From Nocardioides panacis (GTDB taxonomy: Bacteria; Actinomycetota; Actinomycetes; Propionibacteriales; Nocardioidaceae), in the NCBI RefSeq assembly GCF_019039255.1, contig NZ_CP077062.1, positions 496,001 to 560,000 of the forward strand: DNA of 64,000 bases, written 5' to 3'. The notes below the pieces were generated by a model. It worked only from the letters and a program-made list of their open reading frames with translations, had not been told where the DNA came from and searched no databases. The stretch's first letter is position 1. Each line of letters starts with the position of its first letter. Positions 1 through 9,138 of the stretch are shown here, piece after piece. The position numbers were made by a program, and so were the translations under genes.

Positions 1-1
1 C

Positions 2-436
2 GTCGGGGTCACGTTCACGGCGGCCACCATGGCCACCCGGGTCTCCGACGGCCTGCCCCGCTGGACGCTTCCCGACCGGTTCGCGCACGCGGTCGTCCCG
101 ATCATCGTCGGCTACATCACCGCGCACTACCTGTCGTACTTCGTCGAGGTCGGCCAGCAGACGCTCGTGCTGCTCTCCGACCCGATGGGCACCGGTGCGA
201 ACCTGCTCGGCACCGGGAACCTGACCGTGAGCTACTGGCTGTCCACCCACCCGACGGAGCTCGCGGTCATCAAGGTCCTCGCGGTGGTCACCGGCCACGT
301 CCTAGGGGTGATCGCCTCGCACGACCGGGCCATCAGGCTGCTGCCCAGGCCCGACCAGCTCACCGGCCAGCTGCCCCTGCTGATGGTGATGGTGGTCTAC
401 ACCGCCACCGGTCTGTACCTGCTGTTCGGTGCCTGA
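2..436 (+). CDS. C-terminal part of a membrane protein (partial)
   Basis: The reading frame is open from the left edge of the window to a TGA at 434-436, so only the last 144 or so residues are present and the gene starts outside. The first ATG inside the window (29) sits in an already open frame and is probably internal. The sequence shows hydrophobic stretches around residues 30-50, 85-100 and 120-140, consistent with several membrane spans and a short cytoplasmic or periplasmic tail ending in LYLLFGA. I do not recognise the family. It converges with the GAF-ANTAR gene that ends nine bases later, so nothing in the neighbourhood indicates its job. Confidence 0.7.
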   Translation, partial: VGVTFTAATMATRVSDGLPRWTLPDRFAHAVVPIIVGYITAHYLSYFVEVGQQTLVLLSDPMGTGANLLGTGNLTVSYWLSTHPTELAVIKVLAVVTGHVLGVIASHDRAIRLLPRPDQLTGQLPLLMVMVVYTATGLYLLFGA

Positions 437-444
437 CCGGGGCG

Positions 445-1179
445 TCAGCGCCGCGGGCTGGTGAGTGCCGGGACACTCGTGGGGTCGTGCACCACGGCGG
501 TGGCCACGTCGCCGAGACGGCGGTTGTGCGAGCGGCAGTAGGAGCGCAGGACCGTGAACGCCTCGTCCGGGGTGAGGCCGTGGATCTGGGCGAGCGCGCC
601 CTTGGCCTGCTCGATGGTGATCCGGCTGGTCAGGGCGGTCTGGAGCTGCTGGGAGAGGAGCTCGCGCTCGTGGATGGCGCGCTGCTGGAGCAGGCCGATG
701 GTGGCCACGTCGGCCAGCGCCTGCACGATCCGCCCGTCCGCCTCCGGCATCTCCCCGGTGGTCGTGCCGAACAGGTTGAGAGCACCGATCACCTTCTGCC
801 GCAGCCGCAGCGGGAACGCGTGCACCGAGCGGTAGCCGGCGGCCACCGCGCGCGGCGCGAAGCGAGGCCAGCGGTCGAAGGCGTTCCTGAGGTCCGCGTT
901 GACGACCGCCCTGCCCTGGGTGAAGCAGTCCTGGCAGGGACCCTCGTGGGCCTGGACCTGGAACAGCTCGACCATCTGGGCGCGCTCGTCGGAGGCAGCC
1001 ATCAGCTGCAGCCGGTTGTCCTGGTCCGCGAGCAGCAGGCCCGCGGCGTGCGCGTCGAACAGGTCGGACGTGTGCGTCGACAGCATCTGGAGGAACTCGA
1101 TCAGGTCGAAGTCGTCCACCAGGGTGTCGGCCACCTCGACGAACACCTCGGCCAGTCGCTCGGGTGAGACCCCTGGCAT
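445..1179 (-). CDS. GAF and ANTAR domain response regulator
   Basis: Predicted RNA-binding antiterminator with an N-terminal GAF sensor (about residues 15-165, including the GPCQDCF segment with paired cysteines) and a C-terminal ANTAR helical domain (about residues 175-235, containing EQAKGALAQ and the conserved A..LR..C..HN.RL pattern). ANTAR proteins bind dual stem-loops in leader RNAs. I chose the ATG at 1179 because GAGGAA lies 12 bases upstream; a GTG at 1191 in the same frame is the alternative but leaves almost no spacing to that ribosome site. A second GAF-ANTAR gene lies immediately upstream on the same strand. Ligand and RNA targets cannot be read from the sequence. Confidence 0.9.
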   Translation of the reverse strand: MPGVSPERLAEVFVEVADTLVDDFDLIEFLQMLSTHTSDLFDAHAAGLLLADQDNRLQLMAASDERAQMVELFQVQAHEGPCQDCFTQGRAVVNADLRNAFDRWPRFAPRAVAAGYRSVHAFPLRLRQKVIGALNLFGTTTGEMPEADGRIVQALADVATIGLLQQRAIHERELLSQQLQTALTSRITIEQAKGALAQIHGLTPDEAFTVLRSYCRSHNRRLGDVATAVVHDPTSVPALTSPRR

Positions 1180-1266
1180 CTTGCGATTCACTTCCTCACT
1201 GTTCCGATCGGACCCGACTGCTCACCGAGCGCTGCCGGCCCAGCACCGTCGCTGCCTGCGCGCCGC

Positions 1267-1992
1267 TCACGTGTCGGACTCCAAGACCAGCCTACGGGCA
1301 ACGATGTCGTGCGCCACCTCGCGGAGCGACCGGTTCTCGGCGAACGCGTAGCCCCGCATCCGGGCCAGCGCCTCTTCCGGTGGCACGGCGAGCTGGACCA
1401 TCACCATCCCCTGCGCCTGGTAGACCTCGAAGCCGACGTCCTGCTGGTCCCACACGTCTGATCCGTCGACGGCGGCGACCCCTCCGCCCTCCAGGATGGT
1501 GTCCATGGCCACCTCGGCGAACCCCAGGGCACGGGCCACGGCCCAGTCCGACAGCTCACCGGGGCGTTCCCGGTAGACGTCCAGGGCCCCCAGTCGCGTC
1601 GCACCGTCCTGCATCGGGAACGCGAACACCGCCTGCACGCCGTGGGACAGGGCAGCCGAGGCGTAGCCCGGCCACGTGACGGCGACCGTCTGCTCGAGGT
1701 CGGGCACCAGCACGGGACTGCCGGTGCGGCAGGCGGTCAGGCACGGTCCCTCTCCCAGCTCGAACTGCAGCTCCTCCACCCGCGAGCTGCGCGGGCTCGA
1801 CGCGGCGGTCGCCACCACGCCACCCGCCCGCGACATCACGCTGACCCCGACGCCACTCGCGGTCAGGTCACGAGTCGCCGCGCGGCACAGCCGCTGGAGC
1901 CGTCCCCCGATCGAGGGCCCCTCGTCGCGGGCGAACGGCTCGAAGTCCACCAGCTTCCGCGCCGCCGACGCATGGCCGTCCGGCCCCGTCAC
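1267..1992 (-). CDS. GAF and ANTAR domain response regulator
   Basis: Second member of a same-strand pair of GAF-ANTAR proteins. The GAF region spans about residues 25-165 (GEGPCLTACRTGSPVLVPDL is the conserved GPC segment; here the second cysteine of the partner's CxxC is kept as C..AC). The ANTAR region covers about residues 180-240, with YQAQGMVMVQL followed by the A..LRGYAF..NRSLREVA type helix. The start is a GTG at 1992. The two proteins are clearly diverged rather than a recent duplication. Predicted role is ligand- or redox-dependent antitermination in the cytoplasm. Confidence 0.88.
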   Translation of the reverse strand: MTGPDGHASAARKLVDFEPFARDEGPSIGGRLQRLCRAATRDLTASGVGVSVMSRAGGVVATAASSPRSSRVEELQFELGEGPCLTACRTGSPVLVPDLEQTVAVTWPGYASAALSHGVQAVFAFPMQDGATRLGALDVYRERPGELSDWAVARALGFAEVAMDTILEGGGVAAVDGSDVWDQQDVGFEVYQAQGMVMVQLAVPPEEALARMRGYAFAENRSLREVAHDIVARRLVLESDT

Positions 1993-2083
1993 GATGCGCG
2001 CACCCCACGTCGGCTCATCACCCCAGCGTAGGCGCAGTCGAGCGAGTCCGACGTCGGCCGGGTTCAGAACTTCTCGATCTCCG

Positions 2084-2524
2084 CTACTGGTCCGACCGGG
2101 CCTCCCGCCGGGGAGGCGGACGCCCTTCCTCGGACGCTCGTGCGGGATCGAACTCGGCCCACACCGACTTGCCGTCGCCGTCCTCGAGGTAGCCCCAGGA
2201 CCGGCTCAACAGGCTCACGATCTCGAGACCGCGGCCACTGGTGTCCAGCGGCTCCGCGGCCAGGTGCACCGGTCCGAGGGTGGACCCGTCGGACACCGTG
2301 AGCCGGAGCGTGTCGTCGAACGCCTCCAGCCGCAGGTGGAACGGCGTCCCGGCATGCTGCATGGCGTTGGTCGCCAGCTCGCTGGCCACCAGCTCCACGT
2401 CGTCGGCCAGCGCGCCGAGCTGGTGGGAGCCGAGGTGCTGCCGGACGAAACGCCGGGCCTGGGCAGCGCTGGTCGCCTGGGACTCCAGGGTGAGGTCGCG
2501 CGTCCAGAGGGCATCTCGGGGCAT
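2084..2524 (-). CDS. RsbW-like ATP-binding protein (HATPase_c_2)
   Basis: A 146-residue single-domain GHKL ATPase of the anti-sigma-factor/serine kinase type. The N box is visible as ELATNAMQHAGT (about residues 68-79), the G1 box as VSDGS and the G2 box as GRGLEIV. Proteins of this class act in partner-switching cascades, phosphorylating an anti-sigma antagonist or sequestering a sigma factor. No antagonist or sigma gene is adjacent; the nearest candidate partner is the GAF-PP2C phosphatase at 10633. It shares strand with the GAF-ANTAR genes but is separated by 91 bases. The ATG at 2524 is the only sensible start. Confidence 0.85.
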   Translation of the reverse strand: MPRDALWTRDLTLESQATSAAQARRFVRQHLGSHQLGALADDVELVASELATNAMQHAGTPFHLRLEAFDDTLRLTVSDGSTLGPVHLAAEPLDTSGRGLEIVSLLSRSWGYLEDGDGKSVWAEFDPARASEEGRPPPRREARSDQ

Positions 2525-2922
2525 TTAGCCCACCACGTTCCGTCGCACCGCGCTACGGCCGGCGTCAGTGCGAGGTCTAGGCAGCGACAGGCCGTATGCC
2601 GTCAGTGTAGACCCGGGTAGTCCGGACGGGCGGGCCCTCATGGGCCACCAAGACCGCGCGGACGATGCGCCAGGTGGACGTGCGTCGGCCACCCGCGCGG
2701 GGGGATCTGGAGGAGGGCTATACCCCGCGCGGGGCCGACTTCACACCGCAGGGGTGCGGGGAGTCGGCGATCACGGGGTCCGGATGATCAGCCACGTCCA
2801 GTGAAGCACGCTGCGTCGGCTCGGTCCAGACCCGAGAACGCCTTGCTGCACAACGTTTGCCGTGGCCTCCGGGTACGGTTCCGCCGACGACTGCGGACCC
2901 TCGGACACCGGGCTCGAGCTGC
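2525..2922. other. Intergenic region, no gene seen
   Basis: About 400 bases between the start of the RsbW-like gene and the end of the LysR gene. Short open frames here have no family resemblance and no ribosome site. It holds a 12-bp palindrome CCCCGCGCGGGG at 2723-2734, a degenerate copy of the recurring 17-bp operator at 2741-2757 and a better copy at 2771-2787. Confidence 0.5.
2771..2787. promoter_or_regulatory. Copy of the 17-bp TCAYCC-N5-GGRTGA repeat
   Basis: TCACGG-GGTCC-GGATGA. The right half is perfect, the left half has two mismatches. It lies 247 bases upstream of the RsbW-like start, further than is usual for this element. Confidence 0.35.
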
Positions 2923-3846
2923 TCATCCACCGACCCGGACCCGCTCCTGCCGGTAGTCGCGAGCGCGGGCCAGCAGCGCCGACTGCATGACCCGGACGGC
3001 GGCCGGGACCACCGCGACGTCGCGGGTCACCAGGAGCAGCCGGACCGTGGTGTCGTCACCGGCGATCGGCCGGTGGGTGATCAGCCCGGCGGTGCACAAG
3101 GGGTCGCCGACGACGCTGTAGTCCGGCAGCACGCTCACGCCCAGGCCCTCGGCGACCATCAGCTTGCCCATCTCGGCGCCGTCCGTCGCGAACGACGTCG
3201 CGGGAGGGCTGCCCGCGAACAGCCGGTGCGTGAACCGGTGCATCAGGTAGCCGGCGCGCATCGTGATGAACGGCTCCCCGCGCAGCTGCTCGGTCGTCAC
3301 CGCGTCGAGCCGGGCGAGCGGGTGGTCGGTGCGCAGGCAGGCCACCGGCCGGCCCTGGACCAGCTCGAGGGCCGCGAGGTGCGGGGGTACGTCGTCCCCG
3401 GGGAGGACGTTGACCAGGCCGAGGTCGAGGGAGCCCTCGCCGAGCCCCTGGTAGATATCGCTCTGCTGGGTGCTGAGCACCTCCACGCCCGTGCCCCCGT
3501 GCAGCAGCCGGAAGTCCTGGACCGCCGGCACGAGCAGCGAGGAGTTCGCGGCGTTCACGGTGCCGATCCGCAGGGTGCGCGAGACGAGGGTCTGGTCGCC
3601 CGCGGCCTGGCGGAGCCGGTCCACGGCGTCGAGGACCTCGGTCATGTAGGGCAGCAGGTCCTGGCCCTGGCGGCTGATCCGTGCGCCCGAGCGACGACGG
3701 TCCAGCAGCGCCACACCGAGCTCGCGCTCGAGCTTGCCGAGCGCCTCGCTCAGGGCCGGCTGGGAGAGGTGCAGGGACTCGCTGGCCCGGCGCAGCGAGC
3801 CGTGCTGGGTGACGGCGGCGAGGTACTCCAGCTGTTCGATGCGCAC
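2923..3846 (-). CDS. LysR-family transcriptional regulator
   Basis: 307 residues, the usual length for LysR regulators. The winged helix-turn-helix occupies residues 1-60 (MRIEQLEYLAAV then SLHLSQPALSEALGKLE), followed by a substrate-binding domain to the C terminus. It diverges from the SsuD-like monooxygenase operon that starts at 3993, with a 146-base shared promoter region containing an inverted repeat at 3949-3967. By analogy with Cbl/CysB-type or SsuR-type control, it probably regulates that operon in response to sulfur supply or the sulfonate substrate. That assignment is inference from position only. Confidence 0.9.
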   Translation of the reverse strand: MRIEQLEYLAAVTQHGSLRRASESLHLSQPALSEALGKLERELGVALLDRRRSGARISRQGQDLLPYMTEVLDAVDRLRQAAGDQTLVSRTLRIGTVNAANSSLLVPAVQDFRLLHGGTGVEVLSTQQSDIYQGLGEGSLDLGLVNVLPGDDVPPHLAALELVQGRPVACLRTDHPLARLDAVTTEQLRGEPFITMRAGYLMHRFTHRLFAGSPPATSFATDGAEMGKLMVAEGLGVSVLPDYSVVGDPLCTAGLITHRPIAGDDTTVRLLLVTRDVAVVPAAVRVMQSALLARARDYRQERVRVGG

Positions 3847-3948
3847 GCGGTGGCCCGTCCGTAGCGGTGAGGTGCAAGGTCTCGCCGATCACCCCGTCGA
3901 CCGTTCCACCGACCGGATGAGCCGTTTCTCCTTGCCTCGAATCATTTA

Positions 3949-3967
3949 GTCTAGCAACTTAGTAGAC
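3949..3967. promoter_or_regulatory. Inverted repeat GTCTA-N9-TAGAC upstream of ssuD-like operon
   Basis: Perfect 5-bp arms separated by nine bases, in an unusually AT-rich island (TTTAGTCTAGCAACTTAGTAG and onward, listed here by position 3945-3970) within a very GC-rich genome. It lies 25 bases before the monooxygenase ATG and in the divergent LysR promoter region, so it is a plausible LysR-type binding site or overlaps the promoter itself. Confidence 0.4.
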
Positions 3968-3992
3968 ATACGCATTCGACGAGAGGCGCACC

Positions 3993-5147
3993 ATGTCGCT
4001 GAAGTTCCACTGGTTCCTGCCCACCAACGGGGGCGACGGCCGTCACGTCGTCGGCGGCGGCCACGGCGTCGGGGCCGGCCCCGCGGGTCGTCCCGCGAGC
4101 GTGTCCTACCTCGGCCAGATCGCCCGGGCCGCCGAGGACGTCGGCTTCGAGGCGGCGCTGACCCCTACCGGTGCCTGGTGCGACGACGCCTGGCTGTCGA
4201 CCGCGATGGTCAGCCAGGTCTCCGAGCGGCTGAAGTTCCTGGTCGCGTTCCGGCCGGGCCTGACCGCGCCGTTCCTGGCCGCCCAGATGGCCGGCACCTT
4301 CCAGAACCTCACCGGCGGGCGCCTGCTGCTCAACGTGGTGACCGGCGGCGAGAGCCACGAGCAGCGGATGTTCGGCGACTTCCTCGACAAGGACGCGCGC
4401 TACGCCCGGTGCGAGGAGTTCCTGCACGTCGTCCGGGCGCTGTGGCGCGGCGAGACGGTGACGTTCCACGGCGAGCACCTCCAGGTGGAGGACGCCACCC
4501 TCGACCAGCTCCCGGACCCGGTCCCCGAGATCTACTTCGGCGGGTCGTCACCCGCGGCCGGGACCGTCGCCGCCCGGCACGCGGACGTCTACCTCACCTG
4601 GGGCGAGCCGCCCGCGGCCGTGCGCGAGAAGATCGAGTGGATCCGCAAGCTCGCGGCCGACGAGGGACGCGAGGTCCGCTTCGGCATCCGGATGCACACG
4701 ATCACCCGCGACACCGCCGAGGAGGCCTGGGCCGAGGCCGACCGGCTGCTGGCCGGCATCGACCCGGCCGCGATCGAGAAGGTGCAGGCCGGGCTGCGCC
4801 GCAGCGAGTCCGAGGGACAGCGCCGGATGCTCGAGCTGAACCAGGGCAGCAAGGACGGCCTGGAGATCTACCCCAACGTGTGGGCGGGCGTGGGCCTGGT
4901 CCGCGGCGGTGCGGGCACCGCGCTGGTGGGCAGCCATGAGCAGGTCGCCGACCGCATCGAGGAGTACGCCGACCTCGGCATCGACGAGTTCATCCTGTCC
5001 GGCTACCCGCACCTGGAGAACGCCTACTGGTTCGGGGAGGGCGTGCTGCCGATCCTCGCCGCCCGCGGTCGCTGGGGGCACCCGGCCCCACCGCGGCCCG
5101 CCTCGCAGGCGGTGCCGTTCGCGGCCCGGACGGGAGCCACCGCATGA
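3993..5147 (+). CDS. ssuD: SsuD-like FMNH2-dependent alkanesulfonate monooxygenase
   Basis: LLM-class flavin-dependent oxidoreductase of 384 residues, close to the 381 of Escherichia coli SsuD, and with the same landmarks along its length: FHWFLPT at the N terminus, the LKFLVAFRPGLTAP segment, NVVTGGE, the YFGGSS and LTWGEPP segments, and NVWAGVGLVRGGAGTALVG near the end. The family cleaves the C-S bond of alkanesulfonates with reduced FMN and oxygen, releasing sulfite and an aldehyde. It is the first gene of an operon; its stop overlaps the ATG of the flavin reductase (ATGA), which would supply FMNH2. A dimethylsulfone-type monooxygenase is the main alternative for substrate. GAGAGG lies just before the ATG. 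Confidence 0.9.
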   Translation: MSLKFHWFLPTNGGDGRHVVGGGHGVGAGPAGRPASVSYLGQIARAAEDVGFEAALTPTGAWCDDAWLSTAMVSQVSERLKFLVAFRPGLTAPFLAAQMAGTFQNLTGGRLLLNVVTGGESHEQRMFGDFLDKDARYARCEEFLHVVRALWRGETVTFHGEHLQVEDATLDQLPDPVPEIYFGGSSPAAGTVAARHADVYLTWGEPPAAVREKIEWIRKLAADEGREVRFGIRMHTITRDTAEEAWAEADRLLAGIDPAAIEKVQAGLRRSESEGQRRMLELNQGSKDGLEIYPNVWAGVGLVRGGAGTALVGSHEQVADRIEEYADLGIDEFILSGYPHLENAYWFGEGVLPILAARGRWGHPAPPRPASQAVPFAARTGATA

Positions 5148-5653
5148 CCGGGCGCAGCCTGTCCACGAACCAGGACCTCGACCCGGCCCGCCTGCGCGAG
5201 GTGTTCGGCGTCTTCCCCAGCGGGGTGGTCGCGGTGGCCGCGGAGGTCGACGGCGTGCCGGTGGGCCTGGCGGCCAGCTCGTTCACCTCGGTGAGCCTCG
5301 ACCCGCCGCTGGTGTCCTTCTCGGTGGCCGGCACCTCCAAGACCTGGCCCACCCTGCGCCGGGCCCGCCACCTGGGCGTGACGATCCTGGCCGACCACCA
5401 CGACCGGGCCTGCCGCCAGCTCGCCGGCCCGGTCGGGCACCGCTTCGACGGGCTGCAGCTGACCGCCACCGAGGACGGCGCGCTCACCCTCGACGACGGG
5501 CTGGCCCGGTTCGACTCCACGATCCACGACGAGGTCGAGGCCGGCGACCACGTCATCGTCCTGCTGCGGGTGCACGCCATCGAGCACGCCGACACCTCCC
5601 AGCCGCTGGTGTTCCACCGCAGCGGCTTCGGGTCGATCAGCCGCATCGCCTGA
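5144..5653 (+). CDS. Flavin reductase (HpaC/SsuE-role) partner of the monooxygenase
   Basis: 169-residue flavin reductase-like domain protein with the family pattern FPSGVVAVAA, GLAASSFTSVSLDPPLVSFS and FDSTIH...DHVIVLLRV. It is predicted to use NAD(P)H to make free reduced flavin for the upstream SsuD-like enzyme. The ATG overlaps the monooxygenase stop codon, indicating translational coupling. It belongs to the HpaC-type fold rather than to the flavodoxin-like SsuE of enteric bacteria, an exchange that is common in actinobacteria. Confidence 0.9.
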   Translation: MTGRSLSTNQDLDPARLREVFGVFPSGVVAVAAEVDGVPVGLAASSFTSVSLDPPLVSFSVAGTSKTWPTLRRARHLGVTILADHHDRACRQLAGPVGHRFDGLQLTATEDGALTLDDGLARFDSTIHDEVEAGDHVIVLLRVHAIEHADTSQPLVFHRSGFGSISRIA

Positions 5654-5691
5654 CCCCGCCACCCCGACCCCACGACACCGAAAGGCCTTCC

Positions 5692-7059
5692 ATGGCTTCG
5701 TCCCTCGCCCCTGCCCCGTCGCTGTCGCCGTCGCTGTCGCCGTCCCCCCGCCGGGTCGCCGTCGCGTCCGCCGTCGGCGCCACCATCGAGTGGTACGACT
5801 TCTTCCTCTACGGCACGGCCGCCGGGCTGGTCTTCGAGAAGCTGTTCTTCAGCGGACTGTCCGGGCCCGCCGCGCAGTTCGCGTCCTTCGGCACCTTCGC
5901 CGTCGGCTTCCTGGCCCGGCCGATCGGGGGGTTCGTCTTCGGGCACTTCGGTGACCGGCTCGGACGCAAGAAGATGCTGCTCCTCACGCTGGTGATCATG
6001 GGGGCCGGCACCGCCGCGATCGGGCTGCTGCCGTCGTACGACGCGATCGGCTGGTGGGCACCCGTCCTGCTGGTGACGCTGCGGGTGCTGCAGGGCATCG
6101 GGGTCGGCGGAGAGTACGGCGGCGCGGTCCTGCTCGCGGTGGAGTACGCCCCGGCCGAACGGCGCGGGTTCTTCGGCAGCTTCGCGCACATCGGCGTCCC
6201 CGGCGGGCTGCTGCTCGCGAGCGGCGCGTTCTCGCTGGCCAGCCTGCTGCCCGACGAGGCGTTCCTCGCCTGGGGCTGGCGGGCCTGCTTCGTGGCCAGC
6301 GTCCTGCTGCTCGCGATCGGTGCCTACATCCGGCTCTCGGTGATGGAGACCCCGGCGTTCGCGCTGGTCCAGGAGCGCAAGGAGGTGTCCCGGATGCCGC
6401 TGCGCGACCTGCTCGCCGCGCAGCCCAGGCGGCTGCTGCTCGGCATGGGCACCCGGTTCATCGAGGGCTTCACGTTCAACTTCTTCTCGGTCTACCTGCT
6501 TGCCTACGTGGTCACCACGCTCGGGCTGCCGCGCTCGCTCGCGCTCGGCGGGGTGATGGTCGGCGCCGCCCTCGGCGTGGTGCTGGTGCCGATCACCGGC
6601 GCCCTCTCGGACCGCGTCGGACGCAAGCCGGTCTTCCGCGTCGGGGCGTGGCTCGCGCTGGTGGTGGCCTTCCCGGTGGCCGCCCTGGTGCAGTCCGCCG
6701 ACGAGGTCGCGGTGTTCGCGGTCTTCGTGGTCGGGCTCGGGCTGCTCTACGGGACGATCTACGGCCCGCTGGCCGCCTTCTGGTCCGAGCTCTTCGACAC
6801 CCGCTACCGCTACACCGCGCTGAGCACGCTCTACCAGGTCTCCGGGGTCGTGGCGTCGGGCCTGACCCCGCTGATCGCGGCGTGGCTGGTGACCCGGGGC
6901 GGGGGCAGCCTGTGGCTGGTCGCGGGCTATAACGTGGTGGTGGCCGCGATCAGCCTGACCTCCGCGCGGTTCCTCCCCGAGACCCGGGGACGCGACCTCG
7001 ACGCAGCGGTGCACGGCGAGCCGGCGCAGCACGTCCTCGAGCCCACCCCCGCGCGGTGA
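5692..7059 (+). CDS. MFS transporter, metabolite:H+ symporter (MHS) family
   Basis: 455-residue, 12-span major facilitator of the ProP/ShiA type. The N-terminal ATIEWYDFFLYG motif is diagnostic for MHS transporters, with GHFGDRLGRKK and SDRVGRKPVF as the two conserved loop motifs. I chose the ATG at 5692, preceded by GAAAGG; the open frame extends further upstream but lies inside the reductase gene. The first 15 residues are a low-complexity SLSP repeat from a 12-bp tandem duplication in the DNA. Position as third gene of the operon suggests it imports the sulfonate or related organosulfur substrate, replacing the usual SsuABC transporter. Confidence 0.9.
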   Translation: MASSLAPAPSLSPSLSPSPRRVAVASAVGATIEWYDFFLYGTAAGLVFEKLFFSGLSGPAAQFASFGTFAVGFLARPIGGFVFGHFGDRLGRKKMLLLTLVIMGAGTAAIGLLPSYDAIGWWAPVLLVTLRVLQGIGVGGEYGGAVLLAVEYAPAERRGFFGSFAHIGVPGGLLLASGAFSLASLLPDEAFLAWGWRACFVASVLLLAIGAYIRLSVMETPAFALVQERKEVSRMPLRDLLAAQPRRLLLGMGTRFIEGFTFNFFSVYLLAYVVTTLGLPRSLALGGVMVGAALGVVLVPITGALSDRVGRKPVFRVGAWLALVVAFPVAALVQSADEVAVFAVFVVGLGLLYGTIYGPLAAFWSELFDTRYRYTALSTLYQVSGVVASGLTPLIAAWLVTRGGGSLWLVAGYNVVVAAISLTSARFLPETRGRDLDAAVHGEPAQHVLEPTPAR

Positions 7060-7084
7060 CCGCCTGCGCCGTGAGGACCACGGG

Positions 7085-8976
7085 CTAGCGTCCGACGGCG
7101 ATGCCGTCGACCTCGACCGGCTTGCCGCTGCTGACCACGGTGACCCTGACCGCCTGGGTGTGCACCCGGCCGTACGACGCGATCGGGAGCACCCGCCGCT
7201 CGAGGGTCCGGGCGGATGTCAGTGAGATCCGCCGGACCACCCGGGCCCCGAGCGAGACCGTGACCGCGCCGCAGGAACGGCAGGTCGTCGCCACCAGCGA
7301 GTATGCGGTGCCGTGGCCGCCGGTGAGCGTCAGCCGGGCCCCCTGTCGGGCAGTGACGGTCTCGGTGCCGAGGTAGGTGCCGGTCACCTTGGCGCGCCGC
7401 CAGCCCTGGCCGGCGCGCGCGGTGCGGTCGTCGACCGGCGTCGTACGGCACTGCTCGGCCGTCCAGGCACCGACCCCGCCGACGGCGTCGGTGCTGCGGG
7501 CCCGGAAGCAGTAGGTGCGCGCGGCGCCGCCGGCGTTCGTGACCGTCGTGCTGCCGCCGCCGTGGCTGGTCGCCCACGTCGACCACGCGCCGAACCCGCC
7601 GCGCCACGTCGCGACCCGGCGTTGCACCTCGGTCCGGGCGATCGCCAGCGTCGACCCGCTCGACGTCCAGCTCACCGGGAACCTGAGCCTGGTCACCGTC
7701 GTGCTGCCCGGTGCCGTGAGGCGGGTCACCGGTCCGGCCGGCGCCGGTGCGGACGGCGGGGGCGACGGTGCGGGACCCGCTGGTGCGGGCGGTGTCGAGG
7801 TCGTCGCGGGCGGCGGCGGGACCGGGGCGGACCCCGGGGCCGGGGGAGCGCCGGTCTGGTAGGCGTCGTACGTCGGGTCCACCAGCAGCGGCTGGGGGTA
7901 GGCGGCCGCGATCGCCTGCCACGGCACGAGCTTGAAGTTCTGGTTGCCCACGTCGTCCTTGGTGTCCTGGGTGACCAGGAAGCCCTGCGGGAACGGTCCG
8001 CCGACCCCGAAGTTGGTGACGTCGATGCCGTCCATGCCGGTCACCGCGTCCACGCCGTTGCCGTCCACGATCTCGAAGGCGCCCAGCGGACGGTTGTCGT
8101 CGCGGGTGTAGGCGTGGAACGTGTTGGTCCCCTGGCTGGCGGCGAGCAGGTAGCCACCGCCGCCGCGGCCGTAGTAGATCGTGATGCCCTTGACGTCCTG
8201 GCCGATCTCGCCGTTGTCCTCGGTGGTGCTGACGACCTTCGTGCCGGTGACCGGGTCGCCGGGCTCGGCGCCGTACCGCCAGATCCCGCCGATGTCCTCC
8301 TGGGCGAGGTAGATCCGTTGCATCTCGTCGTCGGCGACCAGGCCCTCGGAGTGCAGGGGGGGGCGCTCAGGGTCCAGTGGCGCACGAGGCGTCCCTTGAC
8401 CGACCCGCTGGAGCCGTCGAGCTCCCACTGCTCGGTCGTGCCGCTGTCGGTGACGAACGCGAAGAACCTGCCGGTGTCCGGCGAGTGGTAGAGCGCGAAC
8501 CCGCGCGGGGTGGCGATGTCCGTGCCGGGCGCGAAGCTGCCCACCTTGGTCAGCGACCGGTCGGCCACGTCGACCTTGTAGAAGTCCAGGCTGCGCACCC
8601 GGTTCGTCACGCCGACCAGCGCGACCCGGGCGTTGCCGAGCGGGAAGTCGTAGCGGACGTCCACGTTGTTCATCCGCCCGTCCGGGTAGGAGAACAGCTC
8701 GCGTCCCGACAGGTCGTAGACGACGAGACCGCCCCCGACGTCGCTCTTGTCGGTGCCGATGATCGTGCTCTTCGAGGCGTCGGTCGGGTGGATCCAGATC
8801 GCTGCGTCGTCCGCGGCGTCGCCGCCGTTGTGCATCGGCGCCGTCTCCACGGTGGCGCTGACCCGGGCCACGTCGGCCGCCTGCGTCGGTGTCGCCACCG
8901 CGACCAGCAGGCCGGCGACGACGAGCAGTGACAGCACCAGGGCGACCGGCCGCACGTGCCTTCCGAAAGCAGACAT
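7085..8976 (-). CDS. Phytase-like beta-propeller secreted protein (frameshifted)
   Basis: Exported protein with a signal peptide (residues 1-33, ending TPTQAA) followed by a 3-phytase type beta-propeller: DDAAIWIHPTD, IIGTDKSD.GGLVVYDL, VTDSG...WEL, and after the frameshift LHSEGLVADDEMQRIYLAQE, GGGYLLAASQG and VTNFGVGGPFPQGFLVTQD. A proline/alanine-rich linker and a C-terminal fibronectin-like region complete about 630 residues. The frame breaks at a run of eight G at 8356-8363; adding one base (or removing two) rejoins the propeller. Beta-propeller phytases release phosphate from phytate using calcium, but similar domains occur in other secreted phosphoesterases. No phosphate-regulation gene is adjacent. 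Confidence 0.75.
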
Positions 8977-9138
8977 GGCAGTTCCCCCACAGGATCGAAC
9001 GCCCCCACGCAGCCGATCCCCGCCCCCGGAGGTCGGCCCCGGACCACAGGATGCCCAGCCTCCGCCCCCGGGGACAAGAGCCGAAGAGATCAGAGGAACC
9101 TGGTCATTCCGGCGCAGGCCGGCCCGACGCGCGGCGGG

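Noticed and set aside
2723-2734. Palindrome CCCCGCGCGGGG as a separate operator
   Set aside because: Short GC-only palindromes are common by chance at this base composition and it does not recur before other genes.
4909-5691. N-terminal extension of the MFS transporter frame
   Set aside because: It lies inside the monooxygenase and reductase genes and is Arg/Pro-rich; the ATG at 5692 has a ribosome site and gives a normal MHS length.
4990-7032. Long minus-strand open frame across the monooxygenase, reductase and MFS genes
   Set aside because: No family resemblance; the plus strand carries three well supported genes with overlapping starts.
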